From Pseudomonas palleroniana (lineage in GTDB: Bacteria; Pseudomonadota; Gammaproteobacteria; Pseudomonadales; Pseudomonadaceae): a stretch of 62,923 nucleotides of DNA. Each line of letters starts with the position of its first letter. The stretch's first letter is position 1. The stretch lies in the NCBI RefSeq assembly GCF_003031675.1, contig NZ_PYWX01000025.1, positions 44,712 through 107,634 of the forward strand, in the 5' to 3' direction. Of the stretch, positions 53,462-62,900 are shown piece after piece. The notes under the pieces are model-generated. The model saw nothing but the letters and a program-made list of their open reading frames with translations. It did not search any database and was not told where the DNA came from. Both the position numbers and the translations under genes were made by a program.

Positions 53462-54019
53462 TTCGGGGCCCTTTATCTTATTTTCAATCGCCGGGAGGGT
53501 TGGCAGCGATTAGCTATTACCAGTCGCACAGACCGATGCACAAGGTCGCCAAGGCAACATTGGGCGATTATCGAACAACCATCCGATTATCGCAATTTGC
53601 CGGGTACATCAAGTCTTAACACTGAGCGATGAACATGAAAGAAGCGTACTGAGTCGATATTGAGATGAGGGCAGACTTTATGACGCGGTATATCGAAAAT
53701 TGAGACGCAAACTTGTAACAAACCCCTCACACGGCGTTGAGTTTTTTTAACTTCATGATGATAGTGTTATTCGTGTGCGCCGCTATAATGCAGCGTGTAC
53801 AGAGGTCAGCCCGGTAACGCTGTCGGGATTGGAGCTCATCAGGCGCAGCGGGTTGTAGGCCGCGCCGGTAATAAAAACAAATAGTCGGTTTAGAGATTAC
53901 GTTCCCTGGCCTTTGCTTCAAACTTGAACGGTTGCACTGTTCATACTTGGCATAGCCCCGGGACGACTCTCACGCACCGCGTTGCACAACACATACACTC
54001 AACTCAATTAGGTAACACT
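53462..54019. other. Regulatory region of 558 bp upstream of pcaR
   Basis: This holds the pcaR promoter with two PcaR-type boxes, then an AT-richer stretch, a possible plus-strand -10 (TATAAT, 53784-53789, without a good -35), and a GC-rich stretch before the small GTG-start ORF. The stretch 53790-54019 may be a long leader or an uncharacterised RNA. No ORF in it looks real. Confidence 0.5.
53564..53594. promoter_or_regulatory. Paired PcaR boxes ahead of pcaR
   Basis: Two CGATTATCG cores (53565-53573 and 53584-53592) are 19 bp apart. Read on the minus strand the first is GTTCGATAATCGCCC, one base different from the P. putida PcaR box. They lie about 105-130 bp upstream of pcaR. Confidence 0.7.
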
Positions 54020-54220
54020 GTGACGAAAGACGAACTGCGCGCGGAACTTGAGCGCCAGGAACAACGTTACAAGGACGTTTACGGCGGGGAAGTCACCACC
54101 TACGCCGCCCAACCTGAGCCGGAACGCAAGCCATGGCGCAAACGAGCCAGCCTGCTGGACCAGGCATTCGCCCAGGAAATTCAAAAGATCGAACAGGAGC
54201 TCAAAGCCGAAGAGCCATAA
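54020..54220 (+). CDS. Small conserved charged protein (66 aa)
   Basis: A GTG start at 54020 behind TAGGTAAC gives a 66-residue, mostly helical, charged protein ([22 protein letters not shown]; tail [16 protein letters not shown]) with no cysteine or membrane segment. A longer frame from 53924 is AT-richer and not protein-like. The compact amphipathic sequence suggests a real small protein, maybe coiled coil. I do not recognise a function. It precedes the phosphate transporter by 329 bp. Confidence 0.6.
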   Translation: MTKDELRAELERQEQRYKDVYGGEVTTYAAQPEPERKPWRKRASLLDQAFAQEIQKIEQELKAEEP

Positions 54221-54549
54221 GCACTTCGACATGAGCATTGCGGTTTTTGCTGTCTCCGCCGGTCCACCAACGGCGGAGAGCACCTCCCTGTTCCAAACGG
54301 TCAGCTTCCTGCTGCTGCCAACGAAATTTCATACAAATGTTTCAAACAGGATGTTTGCCGGTAAAAACCCGTCTCGATCGCCCCGAACTTTATAAATCAA
54401 AGACTTGCCAAGCCCCCGAAAACCCTGGGATGAGCGCCCTGCCCGCGTTTTTTTTCAGAGAAGATTGTTACCGATGAGCAGCTAATGCATCGATTACTGA
54501 GGTTTTCTGGCATAATCGCGCCCCCTTACGACCGGGTCAGAAAACCTTC
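54221..54549. other. Intergenic region of 329 bp before the phosphate transporter
   Basis: It contains a hairpin CTCCGCCG / CGGCGGAG (54254-54278) without a T-tract, an AT-rich middle, and a likely -10, CATAAT, in TCTGGCATAATCG about 30 bp before the transporter start. No Pho box or convincing ORF was seen. Confidence 0.5.
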
Positions 54550-56025
54550 ATGATCGATTTATTCAGCGGACTGGATGCTTGGGTTCTAGTGAGCCTGTTG
54601 CTCGCCCTGGCCTTTGTCCTCGCCTTCGAGTTCATCAATGGCTTTCATGACACCGCTAACGCGGTGGCCACAGTCATCTATACCAAAGCCATGCCGCCAC
54701 ACCTGGCCGTGTTCTTCTCCGGGGTATTCAATTTCCTCGGCGTGTTGCTCGGCGGTGTCGGCGTCGCCTACGCCATCGTGCATTTGCTGCCGGTGGAATT
54801 GCTGATCAATGTGAATACCGGCCATGGTTTGGCAATGGTCTTCTCGCTATTGGCCGCGGCAATCACCTGGAACCTGGGCACCTGGTACTTCGGTATCCCC
54901 GCCTCCAGCTCCCACACCCTGATCGGCTCGATCCTCGGCGTCGGTCTGGCCAATGCCCTGATCAACGACATCCCCCTGGCTGACGGTGTGAACTGGCAGA
55001 AGGCAGTGGATATCGGTGCCTCGCTGGTGTTCTCGCCGATGGCCGGTTTCCTGGTCGCAGCCCTGGTGCTGATCGGCCTGAAATGGTGGCGCCCGCTGTC
55101 GAAGATGCACAAGACCCCGGACCAGCGCCGCAAACTCGATGACAAGAAGCATCCGCCGTTCTGGAACCGCCTGGTCCTGGTGATTTCGGCCATGGCCGTA
55201 AGCTTCGTGCACGGCTCCAACGACGGTCAGAAAGGTATCGGCCTGATCATGCTGGTGCTGATCGGTATCGTGCCGGCCCAGTTCGTACTCGACCTGGGCA
55301 GCACCACTTACCAGATCGAACGCACTCGCGACGCTACTGTGCATCTGAGCCAGTTCTACCAGCGCAACAACGCCACGCTCGGCGAGTTCCTCGCACTGGG
55401 CAAAGGCGTGAAGGACGATCTGCCGGGCAAGTTCCAATGCAATCCGCAACAGACCGAGCCGACCATCAACGCCCTGATGGAAACCCTCAAAGGCGTCTCC
55501 GACTACCACTCGCTGACCGCCGAGCACCGTATCGAAGTACGCCGTTACCTGCTGTGCCTGGACGATACCGCGAAGAAAGTCGGCAAGCTGCCAGGCCTGG
55601 ATGCGCGTGAGAAGTCCGACCTGGACAAACTGCGCAAAGACCTGACCGCCACCACCGAATATGCCCCGTTCTGGGTGATCCTGGCCGTTGCACTGGCCTT
55701 GGGCCTGGGCACCATGGTCGGTTGGAAGCGCGTGGTGTTGACCATCGGCGAGAAGATCGGCAAACAGGGCATGACCTATGCCCAGGGCATGTCGGCGCAA
55801 ATCACCACGGCGAGCATGATCGGCCTGGCCAACATCTTCAGCCTGCCGGTTTCGACGACCCACGTATTGTCGTCGGGCGTAGCCGGGACCATGGTGGCCA
55901 ACAAGAGTGGGCTGCAAGGTGGCACGGTGAAAACGATTCTGATGGCATGGGTGTTGACCCTGCCGGCGACCGTGGCCTTGTCGGCCGGGTTGTTCTGGCT
56001 GGCGTCCAAGGCGCTGGGTAGCTGA
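54550..56025 (+). CDS. Pit-family inorganic phosphate transporter
   Basis: A 491-residue PF01384-type permease with the two family repeats: EFINGFHDTANAVATVIYTKAMPP (about residues 27-50) and SFVHGSNDGQKGIGLIML (about 218-235). A further repeat element lies in SLPVSTTHVLSSGVAGTM, with a cytoplasmic insertion at about 260-370. It takes up phosphate with protons or metal at low affinity. It is a single gene ended by a terminator. No Pho box is seen, so it is probably constitutive. Confidence 0.88.
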   Translation: MIDLFSGLDAWVLVSLLLALAFVLAFEFINGFHDTANAVATVIYTKAMPPHLAVFFSGVFNFLGVLLGGVGVAYAIVHLLPVELLINVNTGHGLAMVFSLLAAAITWNLGTWYFGIPASSSHTLIGSILGVGLANALINDIPLADGVNWQKAVDIGASLVFSPMAGFLVAALVLIGLKWWRPLSKMHKTPDQRRKLDDKKHPPFWNRLVLVISAMAVSFVHGSNDGQKGIGLIMLVLIGIVPAQFVLDLGSTTYQIERTRDATVHLSQFYQRNNATLGEFLALGKGVKDDLPGKFQCNPQQTEPTINALMETLKGVSDYHSLTAEHRIEVRRYLLCLDDTAKKVGKLPGLDAREKSDLDKLRKDLTATTEYAPFWVILAVALALGLGTMVGWKRVVLTIGEKIGKQGMTYAQGMSAQITTASMIGLANIFSLPVSTTHVLSSGVAGTMVANKSGLQGGTVKTILMAWVLTLPATVALSAGLFWLASKALGS

Positions 56026-56044
56026 TAACCCAGCGGTAAAAAAG

Positions 56045-56079
56045 AAGGTGCGACCTCGCTGAGGATCGCGCCTTTTTTT
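56045..56079 (+). terminator. Terminator of the Pit-type transporter gene
   Basis: The AAGGTGCGA / TCGCGCCTT stem (one G-U pair) is followed by TTTTTTTA, 20 bp after the stop. Confidence 0.85.
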
Positions 56080-56125
56080 ATGCGCGTTCGATTGGCGGCA
56101 GGAATGTGTACACAAACTAACACGC

Positions 56126-56151
56126 AAAAAAAAGGGCGACCGAAGTCGCCC
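56126..56151 (-). terminator. Minus-strand terminator of the CcoM-like gene
   Basis: Read on the minus strand: GGGCGAC-TTCG-GTCGCCC followed by eight T residues. It lies 36 bp after the stop of the 38-codon gene, which shows this tiny gene has its own transcript end. Confidence 0.85.
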
Positions 56152-56186
56152 AAAATGCCTTGCGTGCCCATGTAATCCAGAAAGAC

Positions 56187-56303
56187 TTACGGTTCTTTAC
56201 GCTTGTTAGCGTCTTTCCAGATAAAAATCCCAAACCCTACAAAGAACAACACCATGAGGCTTACAGTCAGCACTCCGGCGAACACCACATTATCGAAAAA
56301 CAT
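56187..56303 (-). CDS. ccoM: CcoM-like single-TM small protein (38 aa)
   Basis: A 38-residue membrane peptide starting MFFDNVVFAGVLTVSLMVLF and ending IWKDANKRKEP. It has one TM helix at about residues 8-29, with a charged cytoplasmic tail. It resembles CcoM, the small extra subunit found in the cbb3-type cytochrome oxidase of P. stutzeri, as I remember that sequence. A strong AGGAGG is 9 bp before the ATG and a terminator follows. It is too short for routine gene calling. It lies away from any ccoNOPQ genes in this window. The alternative is an unrelated short membrane peptide. Confidence 0.65.
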   Translation of the reverse strand: MFFDNVVFAGVLTVSLMVLFFVGFGIFIWKDANKRKEP

Positions 56304-56446
56304 GACCGGCCTCCTGCTCGTGCCCTGTTGCGATAGGGCTAAGTTAAAGGAGAAGGCGCAATGGAAAATTGACGGGGATCAATGTCCCACGCAACTGGGC
56401 GTAAAGGAGGGCAATAACTGACCTGCATCAATGGATGCCGGCAGTT

Positions 56447-56620
56447 TCAACGCTTTTTCGGATTATTCTTCGGTTTTTTCTTAACTTTCGGCTTTTTCCC
56501 AAGCAACGGCATTGCCTGTTCGAATGCCTGACGCACTTCATTGAGGCGCTTGTCATTCAGGTCATGGATACGTTTGGCACGTTCGGCATTCAGGTCGATC
56601 AGCTTGGGGTCTTCACTCAT
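56447..56620 (-). CDS. Small basic conserved hypothetical protein (57 aa)
   Basis: A 57-residue protein starting MSEDPKLIDLNAERAKRIHDLNDKRL with a strongly basic tail (GKKPKVKKKPKNNPKKR). It is mostly helical, then lysine-rich, as in small nucleic-acid- or ribosome-associated proteins; that link is only a guess. The start at 56620 is the first ATG of protein-like sequence; a longer frame reaches 56686. No clear ribosome binding site is seen. Confidence 0.6.
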   Translation of the reverse strand: MSEDPKLIDLNAERAKRIHDLNDKRLNEVRQAFEQAMPLLGKKPKVKKKPKNNPKKR

Positions 56621-56752
56621 GGCTTGGCTTACGTCGTGGCGGGAATCGCTCAATAATGCGGCCTCCCTCGCGCCACGGCAAATCAACGAGCGACAAATGG
56701 CAGGTCATCGCCCAAAATCGGCATTTCCCCCTGCCCCAGGAGACGTATTCAA

Positions 56753-57625
56753 GTGGCACTGCACAAGGATCTCCCGCCATTGCTGGCCCTGCGCGCGTTC
56801 GAGGCGGTGGCGCGGCACTTGAGCTTTATCAAGGCGGCCAACGAGTTGTCGGTGACCCAGAGTGCCCTGAGTCATCAGGTACAAAAACTTGAACAGCATC
56901 TGGGCAAACCTCTGTTTATCCGTCGTACCCGTGCGATCGACCTGACTACCGATGGCGAGCATTACTACAACGAAATACGCCCTGCCCTGGACGCTATCGC
57001 CGCAGCCACCCGCGTACAACGGGTCGCCCCGCGCCACACCGTGTTACGCATCGGCCTGCTGGCTTCTTTCGCTACCCTGTGGCTGGCCCCACGGCTGGCC
57101 GACTTTCTCAACCGCTACCCGCACATTCAGGTGGAATTGCTGCCGTCGATTCAACTGGCCAACGTCGCCGCCGCCGAGGTCGACCTGGCCATCCGCTATG
57201 GCAAGGGCGACTGGCCAGATGTGCAAGCCGTGCGCCTGATGGATGAGGCGATCTCACCCGTGTGCAGCCCCGCGTTCAAGGCCAGCCAACTGCAGAAAGG
57301 GCCGTTGTTGATGGCCACCTCCCATCGACCGTTCGAATGGACGGATTGGTCCGCGCACTATCAATTGGACCTGGCCGATCACCCGCGTGTCGTGTTGCAT
57401 GACTACAACATCGTGGTCGAAGCCGCCGTGGCCGGCCAGGGCATCGCCATGGGCCGCCACCGCTTGATCGAGCGCAGGCTCCAGGACGGTAGCCTGGTCG
57501 AAGCCTTCGACTGGCCGCCCTATCGCAGCGAAATAGGCTACTGGCTGATCACCCCCCACGCCTCCACCCACGAAGCGGTCAAGTGCTTCAGCCAATGGTT
57601 GCAGGAAGCCTGCCGCCACGCATGA
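56753..57625 (+). CDS. LysR-family regulator, GcvA-like
   Basis: A 290-residue regulator starting with GTG behind AGGAG. It has the typical GcvA-group opening LPPLLALRAFEAVARHLSFIKAANELSVTQSALSHQVQKLE and the substrate-binding domain (DLAIRYGKGDWPDVQAVRLMDEAI). It lies ahead of a RidA protein and a class V aminotransferase on the same strand, so it may regulate them; the RidA gene follows by 90 bp. Its ligand is unknown. Confidence 0.85.
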   Translation: MALHKDLPPLLALRAFEAVARHLSFIKAANELSVTQSALSHQVQKLEQHLGKPLFIRRTRAIDLTTDGEHYYNEIRPALDAIAAATRVQRVAPRHTVLRIGLLASFATLWLAPRLADFLNRYPHIQVELLPSIQLANVAAAEVDLAIRYGKGDWPDVQAVRLMDEAISPVCSPAFKASQLQKGPLLMATSHRPFEWTDWSAHYQLDLADHPRVVLHDYNIVVEAAVAGQGIAMGRHRLIERRLQDGSLVEAFDWPPYRSEIGYWLITPHASTHEAVKCFSQWLQEACRHA

Positions 57626-57715
57626 GCTTTTTCGATACGTCGAGTGAGATCTACGCGTTTGTCGCCCACTGCCACGCCCGACATGCTGAAGCCTCTTGAA
57701 CCAGGAGGATTCACC

Positions 57716-58186
57716 ATGAGCGACTCGATCCGCCAACACGTGCACGCCCTTGGCCTGACGCTACCGGCGGCCAGCCAACCAGCGGCCAACTACCTCAGCT
57801 ACGTTATCAGCGGTAACCAACTGTGGATCTCCGGGCAGATTCCAATGCTCGAGGGCAACCCCGCCTACCTCGGCCGCCTCGGCGAATCCCTCAGTGCCGA
57901 AGAAGGCACTCAGGCGGCGCAGTTGGCGGCCTTGGGGCTGCTGGCACAACTGAGCAGCGCCCTCGGCGATGATCTGTCGCGCCTGGCACGCACCCTGCGC
58001 GTCGGGGTCTTTATCGCCAGCAGCGGCGACTTCCAGCAGCAGAGCGCGGTCGCCAATGGCGCCTCGAACCTGTTGGTCAACGCCCTCGGCGACAAGGGCC
58101 GGCACGTGCGCACCGCCGTGGGCGTATCGAGCTTGCCGGCCGGCGTCGCCGTGGAGGTGGATGCGCTTTTCGAGTTGCAACCATGA
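57716..58186 (+). CDS. RidA-family (YjgF/YER057c) protein
   Basis: A 156-residue Rid-family protein with the family pattern ANYLSYVISGNQLWISGQIPMLEGNPAYLGRLGESLSAEEGTQAAQLAALGLLAQL. It lacks the usual catalytic arginine pattern near the C-terminus (GVSSLPAGVAVEVDALFEL is present), so it belongs to the RidA_like clade that includes family members with deaminase or unknown role. An AGGAGG at 57701-57706 sets the start. The ATGA overlap with the aminotransferase gene suggests it protects or processes the enamine products of that enzyme. Confidence 0.8.
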   Translation: MSDSIRQHVHALGLTLPAASQPAANYLSYVISGNQLWISGQIPMLEGNPAYLGRLGESLSAEEGTQAAQLAALGLLAQLSSALGDDLSRLARTLRVGVFIASSGDFQQQSAVANGASNLLVNALGDKGRHVRTAVGVSSLPAGVAVEVDALFELQP

Positions 58187-59364
58187 GCCCGCTCGAAGTC
58201 CAACACCTGCGGGACGAAACACCGGGCTGCCGGTCGGGCATCGTGCATTTCAATCATGCCGGTGCCTCCTTGCCGAGCCAGGCGACCCTCGACGCGATCA
58301 TCGACCAGTTGCAACGCGAAGCCCGCGACGGCCCCATGGAAGCCGGCGAGCATGGCACGTTGCTGGTGGAAAAAGCTCGCCAGGCGGCCGGGCAATTGCT
58401 TAATGCACCGGCCTCTTCAATAGCGTTTGCCAGCAGCGGCTCGACCGCGTGGAGCATGGCGTTTCAAGCCTTGGGCGCTTGGCAGCCTGGCGATCGCATT
58501 CTGGTCGGCCGGCAGGAATGGGGCGGCAACCTCGCCAGCATGGACCTGGCCGTGCAAGCGGGTGCGCGGGTGGAGGTCATCCCCTGTGATGCAAGCGGCG
58601 CAGCCTGCCCAATCGCACTGGAGTCGATGATCGATGCAAACGTGAAGTTGATCGACCTGACCTGGCTTCCCGCCAATGGCGGTCTTATCAACCCAGCCGA
58701 GGCGATAGGCGCTGTGGCCAGGCGCCATGGCATCCCATACTTCATCGACGCAGGCCAGGCGGTCGGCCAGCTTCCGGTGGACGTACAGGCGCTGCACTGC
58801 AACGTGCTCAAATCGGCGGGCCGCAAACACCTGCGCGGGCCACGCGGCACGGCGCTGCTCTATATTCGACCCGACTTCCTTCAACGTTTGAACCCGGCTC
58901 AACGCGACGTGTTTTCAGCCCCCTGGACCGCCAAAGGCTTCGACTTGCGCAACGACGCCCGACGCTTTGAAACCAGTGAGGCGTCCTATGCCTTGTTGGC
59001 AGGGCTAGGCAATGCGCTGCAAGAGGTCAACCGACTGGGCGTGGAGCGAACCTGGGAAAGAGTCTTAGAGCTCAGCAAGCGAATTCGTGAAGAGTTGCGT
59101 GAGATCCCCGGCCTTTCCTTGCATGACTCAGGCAGCACTCACTCAGGTCTGATCGCCTTCAACCTCGCCGGTTGGGACGCCTTCGAGCTCAAGCAATACC
59201 TGGGACTCAAACGCATCAATATCGGCGCCAACGGCGTGGCCTATACGCCCTTGGACATGCAGGCTCGCGGCTTGAACAGCATTGCGCGGATCTCGGTCAG
59301 CCCGCTCAACAACGATCACGACATCGAGTTGCTGATAGCGGCACTGCGGGCCTTGAGCGATTAG
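58183..59364 (+). CDS. Class V aminotransferase (PLP-dependent)
   Basis: A 393-residue fold-type I PLP enzyme of the NifS/isopenicillin epimerase group. D189 (FIDAGQAVGQLP) contacts the pyridine nitrogen and K215 (LKSAGRKHLRGPRG) forms the Schiff base. ASSGSTAWSMAFQALG is the phosphate-binding loop. The substrate is unknown. There is no typical cysteine-desulfurase SSGSAC loop, so it is not IscS. It is coupled to RidA, whose family handles reactive imines from PLP enzymes. Its stop overlaps the stop of the next convergent gene by 4 bp (TTAG). Confidence 0.8.
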   Translation: MSPLEVQHLRDETPGCRSGIVHFNHAGASLPSQATLDAIIDQLQREARDGPMEAGEHGTLLVEKARQAAGQLLNAPASSIAFASSGSTAWSMAFQALGAWQPGDRILVGRQEWGGNLASMDLAVQAGARVEVIPCDASGAACPIALESMIDANVKLIDLTWLPANGGLINPAEAIGAVARRHGIPYFIDAGQAVGQLPVDVQALHCNVLKSAGRKHLRGPRGTALLYIRPDFLQRLNPAQRDVFSAPWTAKGFDLRNDARRFETSEASYALLAGLGNALQEVNRLGVERTWERVLELSKRIREELREIPGLSLHDSGSTHSGLIAFNLAGWDAFELKQYLGLKRINIGANGVAYTPLDMQARGLNSIARISVSPLNNDHDIELLIAALRALSD

Positions 59365-59702
59365 ACCTCGACGTCCACCCACAACCCCTGGCGCGGCGCA
59401 TCTTCGATCAACGGGACGACTGGCACCGTGTTGTCGGCATTGAGCACATCACCTGGGATCGCCAAGTGTTGTTCAGGATCCTCGTCGGCTTCGCGCCGAC
59501 GTTTTTGTTGCTCTTGCTGGCGGCGCTGTTCTTCGCGCAGCAGAAAGCCCGATTGCTCCGCATCACCCTTTTTGAGGTCGATCGTGCTCTCGTTGGAGCC
59601 TGCTTGTACGGGCACCACCGGCGGGATATCCGGCTTCTGGCGCGCCGGGTCGAGCTGCGACGTGACCGGCACAACGCTGACGGGCAGCATGGGTGGCAAC
59701 AT
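59361..59702 (-). CDS. Conserved hypothetical protein (113 aa, charged)
   Basis: A 113-residue protein starting MLPPMLPVSVVPVTSQLDP, mainly polar with a charged glutamine/arginine-rich stretch (REEQRRQQEQQKRRREADED) and a hydrophobic end. A copy with this style sits beside rapA in several pseudomonads, as far as I recall, and no function is known. The start at 59702 follows AGGAGAA; a few residues can be added upstream. It is divergent from rapA. Confidence 0.6.
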   Translation of the reverse strand: MLPPMLPVSVVPVTSQLDPARQKPDIPPVVPVQAGSNESTIDLKKGDAEQSGFLLREEQRRQQEQQKRRREADEDPEQHLAIPGDVLNADNTVPVVPLIEDAPRQGLWVDVEV

Positions 59703-59860
59703 AGGCTTTATTCTCCTGATCAACAGGCTGTCGGCGGACCGCCGGGCGACTTGAACGGCCAGTCGCCAAGCTGTGACCCAGTCGACACTCGTGAGTGCCC
59801 GCCATCTGTCGATTCAACTGTTGAAGCGCCGCTCAAACAGAGTAGTTTTTGTCAGAATCC

Positions 59861-59889
59861 TTTGGCTGAGGGCCGTGTTCCGTTAAGAT
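59861..59889 (+). promoter_or_regulatory. Candidate sigma-70 promoter of rapA
   Basis: TTTGGC (59861-59866), a 17-bp spacer, then TAAGAT (59884-59889), 32 bp before the rapA ATG. Confidence 0.5.
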
Positions 59890-59921
59890 AGTCGGCTTTT
59901 TCACGGCGGGAGTCAGGCAGC

Positions 59922-62768
59922 ATGGCGCAGCAGTATCAACCGGGGCAACGCTGGATTAGTGACAGCGAAGCAGAGCTGGGGTTAGGCACCGTTCTGGCAC
60001 AGGACGGGCGCTTGTTGACCGTGCTCTATCCGGCCACTGGCGACACTCGTCAGTATGCGCTACGGAATGCGCCCCTCACTCGCGTGAGGTTCTCGCCGGG
60101 TGACACCATCACCCATTTCGAAGGCTGGAAAATGACCGTGCAGGAAGTCGACGATGCCGACGGCCTGTTGGTCTACCACGGCCTCAATGGGCAGAACGAG
60201 CAGGTCACCCTGCCGGAAACCCAACTCTCCAACTTTATCCAGTTCCGCCTGGCCAGCGACCGTCTGTTCGCCGGGCAGATCGACCCGTTGGCCTGGTTCT
60301 CGCTGCGTTACCACACCCTGGAACACACCAGCCGTCAATTGCAGTCCTCGCTGTGGGGCCTGGGTGGCGTGCGAGCGCAACCTATTGCTCACCAACTGCA
60401 TATCGCCCGTGAAGTCGCTGACCGTATCGCGCCACGGGTATTACTCGCGGATGAAGTGGGCCTGGGCAAGACCATCGAAGCCGGCCTGGTGATCCATCGC
60501 CAGCTGTTGTCGGGCCGCGCCAACCGCGTGCTGATCCTGGTGCCGGAAAACCTGCAGCACCAGTGGCTGGTAGAGATGCGCCGCCGCTTCAACCTGCAAG
60601 TGGCGTTGTTCGACGAAGAACGTTTTATCGAAAGCGATGCCGCCAACCCGTTCGAAGACACCCAGCTTGCGCTGGTCGCACTGGAATGGCTGGTGGACGA
60701 CGAAAAGGCCCAGGACGCGCTGTTCGCCGCCGGCTGGGACCTGCTGGTGGTCGACGAAGCCCACCACCTGGTGTGGCATGAAGACAAGGTCAGCCCGGAG
60801 TACGCGCTGGTCGAACAGTTGGCCGAGGTTATCCCCGGCGTGCTGCTGCTCACCGCCACCCCGGAACAACTGGGCCAGGACAGCCATTTCGCACGCCTGC
60901 GCCTGCTGGACCCGAACCGCTTCCACGACTTGCAAGCCTTCCGCGCAGAAAGCGACAACTATCGCCCGGTAGCCGAAGCCGTGCAGGAGCTGCTGGACAA
61001 GGGCCGCCTTTCCCCTGCCGCGCACAAGACCATCCAGGGTTTCCTCGGCAACGAAGGCGAAGCCCTGCTCACCGCCGTCAACGATGGCGACACCGAAGCC
61101 AGTGCGCGCCTGGTGCGTGAGCTGCTCGACCGCCACGGCACCGGCCGCGTGCTGTTTCGCAACACCCGCGCCGCCGTACAAGGCTTCCCCGAGCGCAAGT
61201 TGCACGCCTACCCGCTGCCGAACCCGGACGAGTACCTGGAGCTGCCGCTGGGCGAACACGCCGAGCTGTACCCGGAAGTCAGCTTCCAGTCGCAGCCGGA
61301 TATCGAGGAAGACAATCGCTGGTGGCGCTTCGACCCACGGGTCGAGTGGCTGATCGACCAGCTGAAAATGCTCAAGCGCACCAAGGTCCTGGTGATCTGC
61401 GCCCACGCCGAAACCGCCATGGACCTGGAAGACGCCCTGCGCGTGCGTTCCGGTATCCCGGCCACGGTATTCCACGAGGGCATGAACATCCTCGAACGTG
61501 ACCGCGCCGCCGCTTACTTCGCCGATGAAGAGTTCGGCGCCCAGGTGCTGATCTGCTCGGAAATCGGCAGTGAAGGCCGCAACTTCCAGTTCTCCCACCA
61601 CCTGGTGCTGTTCGACCTGCCGTCCCACCCCGACCTGCTGGAACAGCGGATCGGCCGTCTGGACCGGATCGGCCAAAAACACGTGATCGAACTGCACGTG
61701 CCGTACCTGGAAACCAGCCCGCAAGAGCGCCTGTTCCAGTGGTACCACGAAGCGCTGAACGCGTTCCTCAACACCTGCCCGACCGGCAACGCCTTGCAGC
61801 ATCAGTTCGGCCCGCGCCTGCTGCCGCTGCTGGAAAACGCCGATGACGGCGAGTGGCAAGCGCTGATCGACGAGGCCCGCGCCGAGCGCGAGCGCCTGGA
61901 AGAAGAGTTGCACACCGGTCGCGACCGCCTGCTGGAGCTCAACTCCGGTGGCGCGGGTGAAGGCGAGGCGCTGGTGGAAGCTATCCTTGAGCAAGACGAC
62001 CAGTTCGCCCTGCCGATCTACATGGAAACGCTGTTCGACGCGTTCGGCATCGACAGCGAAGACCATTCGGAAAACGCGCTGATCCTCAAGCCGAGCGAAA
62101 AAATGCTCGACGCCAGCTTCCCCCTGGGCGACGACGAAGGCGTGACCATCACCTACGACCGTAACCAGGCGCTGTCGCGCGAAGATATGCAGTTCATCAC
62201 CTGGGAGCACCCGATGGTGCAAGGCGGCATGGACCTGGTGCTGTCCGGTTCCATGGGCAACACCGCCGTGGCGCTGATCAAGAACAAGGCGCTCAAGCCC
62301 GGCACCGTATTGCTGGAACTGCTCTATGTCAGCGAAGTGGTTGCGCCACGTGCGCTGCAACTGGGCCGTTACCTGCCGCCGGCCGCCCTGCGCTGCCTGC
62401 TGGACGCCAATGGCAACGACCTGTCGAGCCGGGTGTCCTTCGTGACCCTCAACGACCAGTTGGAAAGCGTGCCGCGGGCCAGCGCCAACAAGTTCATCCA
62501 GGCCCAGCGCGACCAGTTGACGCCACGCATCAACGCAGGTGAAGAGAAGATCACCCCGCAACATGCCGAGCGCGTGGCCGAGGCCAAGCGTCGCCTGGCG
62601 GCGGATACCGAAGAAGAACTGGCACGCCTGACCGCGTTGCAAGCCGTCAACCCGACGGTGCGTGACAGCGAACTGGTTGCCCTGCGCAACCAACGCGAAC
62701 AAGGCCTGGCCATGCTCGACAAGGCGGCACTGCGGTTGGAAGCGATCCGGGTGCTGGTCGCCGGTTGA
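59922..62768 (+). CDS. rapA: RNA polymerase-associated helicase RapA (HepA)
   Basis: A 948-residue Swi2/Snf2-type ATPase that recycles stalled RNA polymerase. It has an N-terminal Tudor-like region ([19 protein letters not shown]), the Walker A region [19 protein letters not shown] (about residues 172-190), the DEAH box [12 protein letters not shown], the helicase C-terminal [13 protein letters not shown], and the C-terminal RapA domain. Its length is close to the 968-residue E. coli protein. It ends before a REP-type repeat at the window edge. Confidence 0.93.
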   Translation: MAQQYQPGQRWISDSEAELGLGTVLAQDGRLLTVLYPATGDTRQYALRNAPLTRVRFSPGDTITHFEGWKMTVQEVDDADGLLVYHGLNGQNEQVTLPETQLSNFIQFRLASDRLFAGQIDPLAWFSLRYHTLEHTSRQLQSSLWGLGGVRAQPIAHQLHIAREVADRIAPRVLLADEVGLGKTIEAGLVIHRQLLSGRANRVLILVPENLQHQWLVEMRRRFNLQVALFDEERFIESDAANPFEDTQLALVALEWLVDDEKAQDALFAAGWDLLVVDEAHHLVWHEDKVSPEYALVEQLAEVIPGVLLLTATPEQLGQDSHFARLRLLDPNRFHDLQAFRAESDNYRPVAEAVQELLDKGRLSPAAHKTIQGFLGNEGEALLTAVNDGDTEASARLVRELLDRHGTGRVLFRNTRAAVQGFPERKLHAYPLPNPDEYLELPLGEHAELYPEVSFQSQPDIEEDNRWWRFDPRVEWLIDQLKMLKRTKVLVICAHAETAMDLEDALRVRSGIPATVFHEGMNILERDRAAAYFADEEFGAQVLICSEIGSEGRNFQFSHHLVLFDLPSHPDLLEQRIGRLDRIGQKHVIELHVPYLETSPQERLFQWYHEALNAFLNTCPTGNALQHQFGPRLLPLLENADDGEWQALIDEARAERERLEEELHTGRDRLLELNSGGAGEGEALVEAILEQDDQFALPIYMETLFDAFGIDSEDHSENALILKPSEKMLDASFPLGDDEGVTITYDRNQALSREDMQFITWEHPMVQGGMDLVLSGSMGNTAVALIKNKALKPGTVLLELLYVSEVVAPRALQLGRYLPPAALRCLLDANGNDLSSRVSFVTLNDQLESVPRASANKFIQAQRDQLTPRINAGEEKITPQHAERVAEAKRRLAADTEEELARLTALQAVNPTVRDSELVALRNQREQGLAMLDKAALRLEAIRVLVAG

Positions 62769-62806
62769 TCGCGGCTTGAAGGAAAAAACAAGGCCCGCGC
62801 AATGCG

Positions 62807-62900
62807 TAATGCCAGTCAGTTAAATGATGGGACGTAAAACACATCATCTGTAGTGAGCGGGCTTGTCCCGCGCTGGGTGGCGCAGCCGCCCCAAACCCAG
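62807..62900. repeat. Palindromic repeat related to the pcaD-pcaC outer repeat
   Basis: TAATGCCAGTCAGTTAA (62807-62823) and TGTAGTGAGCGGGCTTGTCC (62849-62868) are the same two words found in the outer arms of the pcaD-pcaC element, here in swapped order and 25 bp apart. Hairpins GCGGGCTTGTCCCGC and CTGGGT/ACCCAG follow. The rest of the window end (to 62923) shows no gene. Confidence 0.7.

Noticed and set aside
54232..54395. Small plus-strand frame starting [17 protein letters not shown]
   Set aside because: No ribosome binding site, it crosses a hairpin, and the composition is not protein-like.
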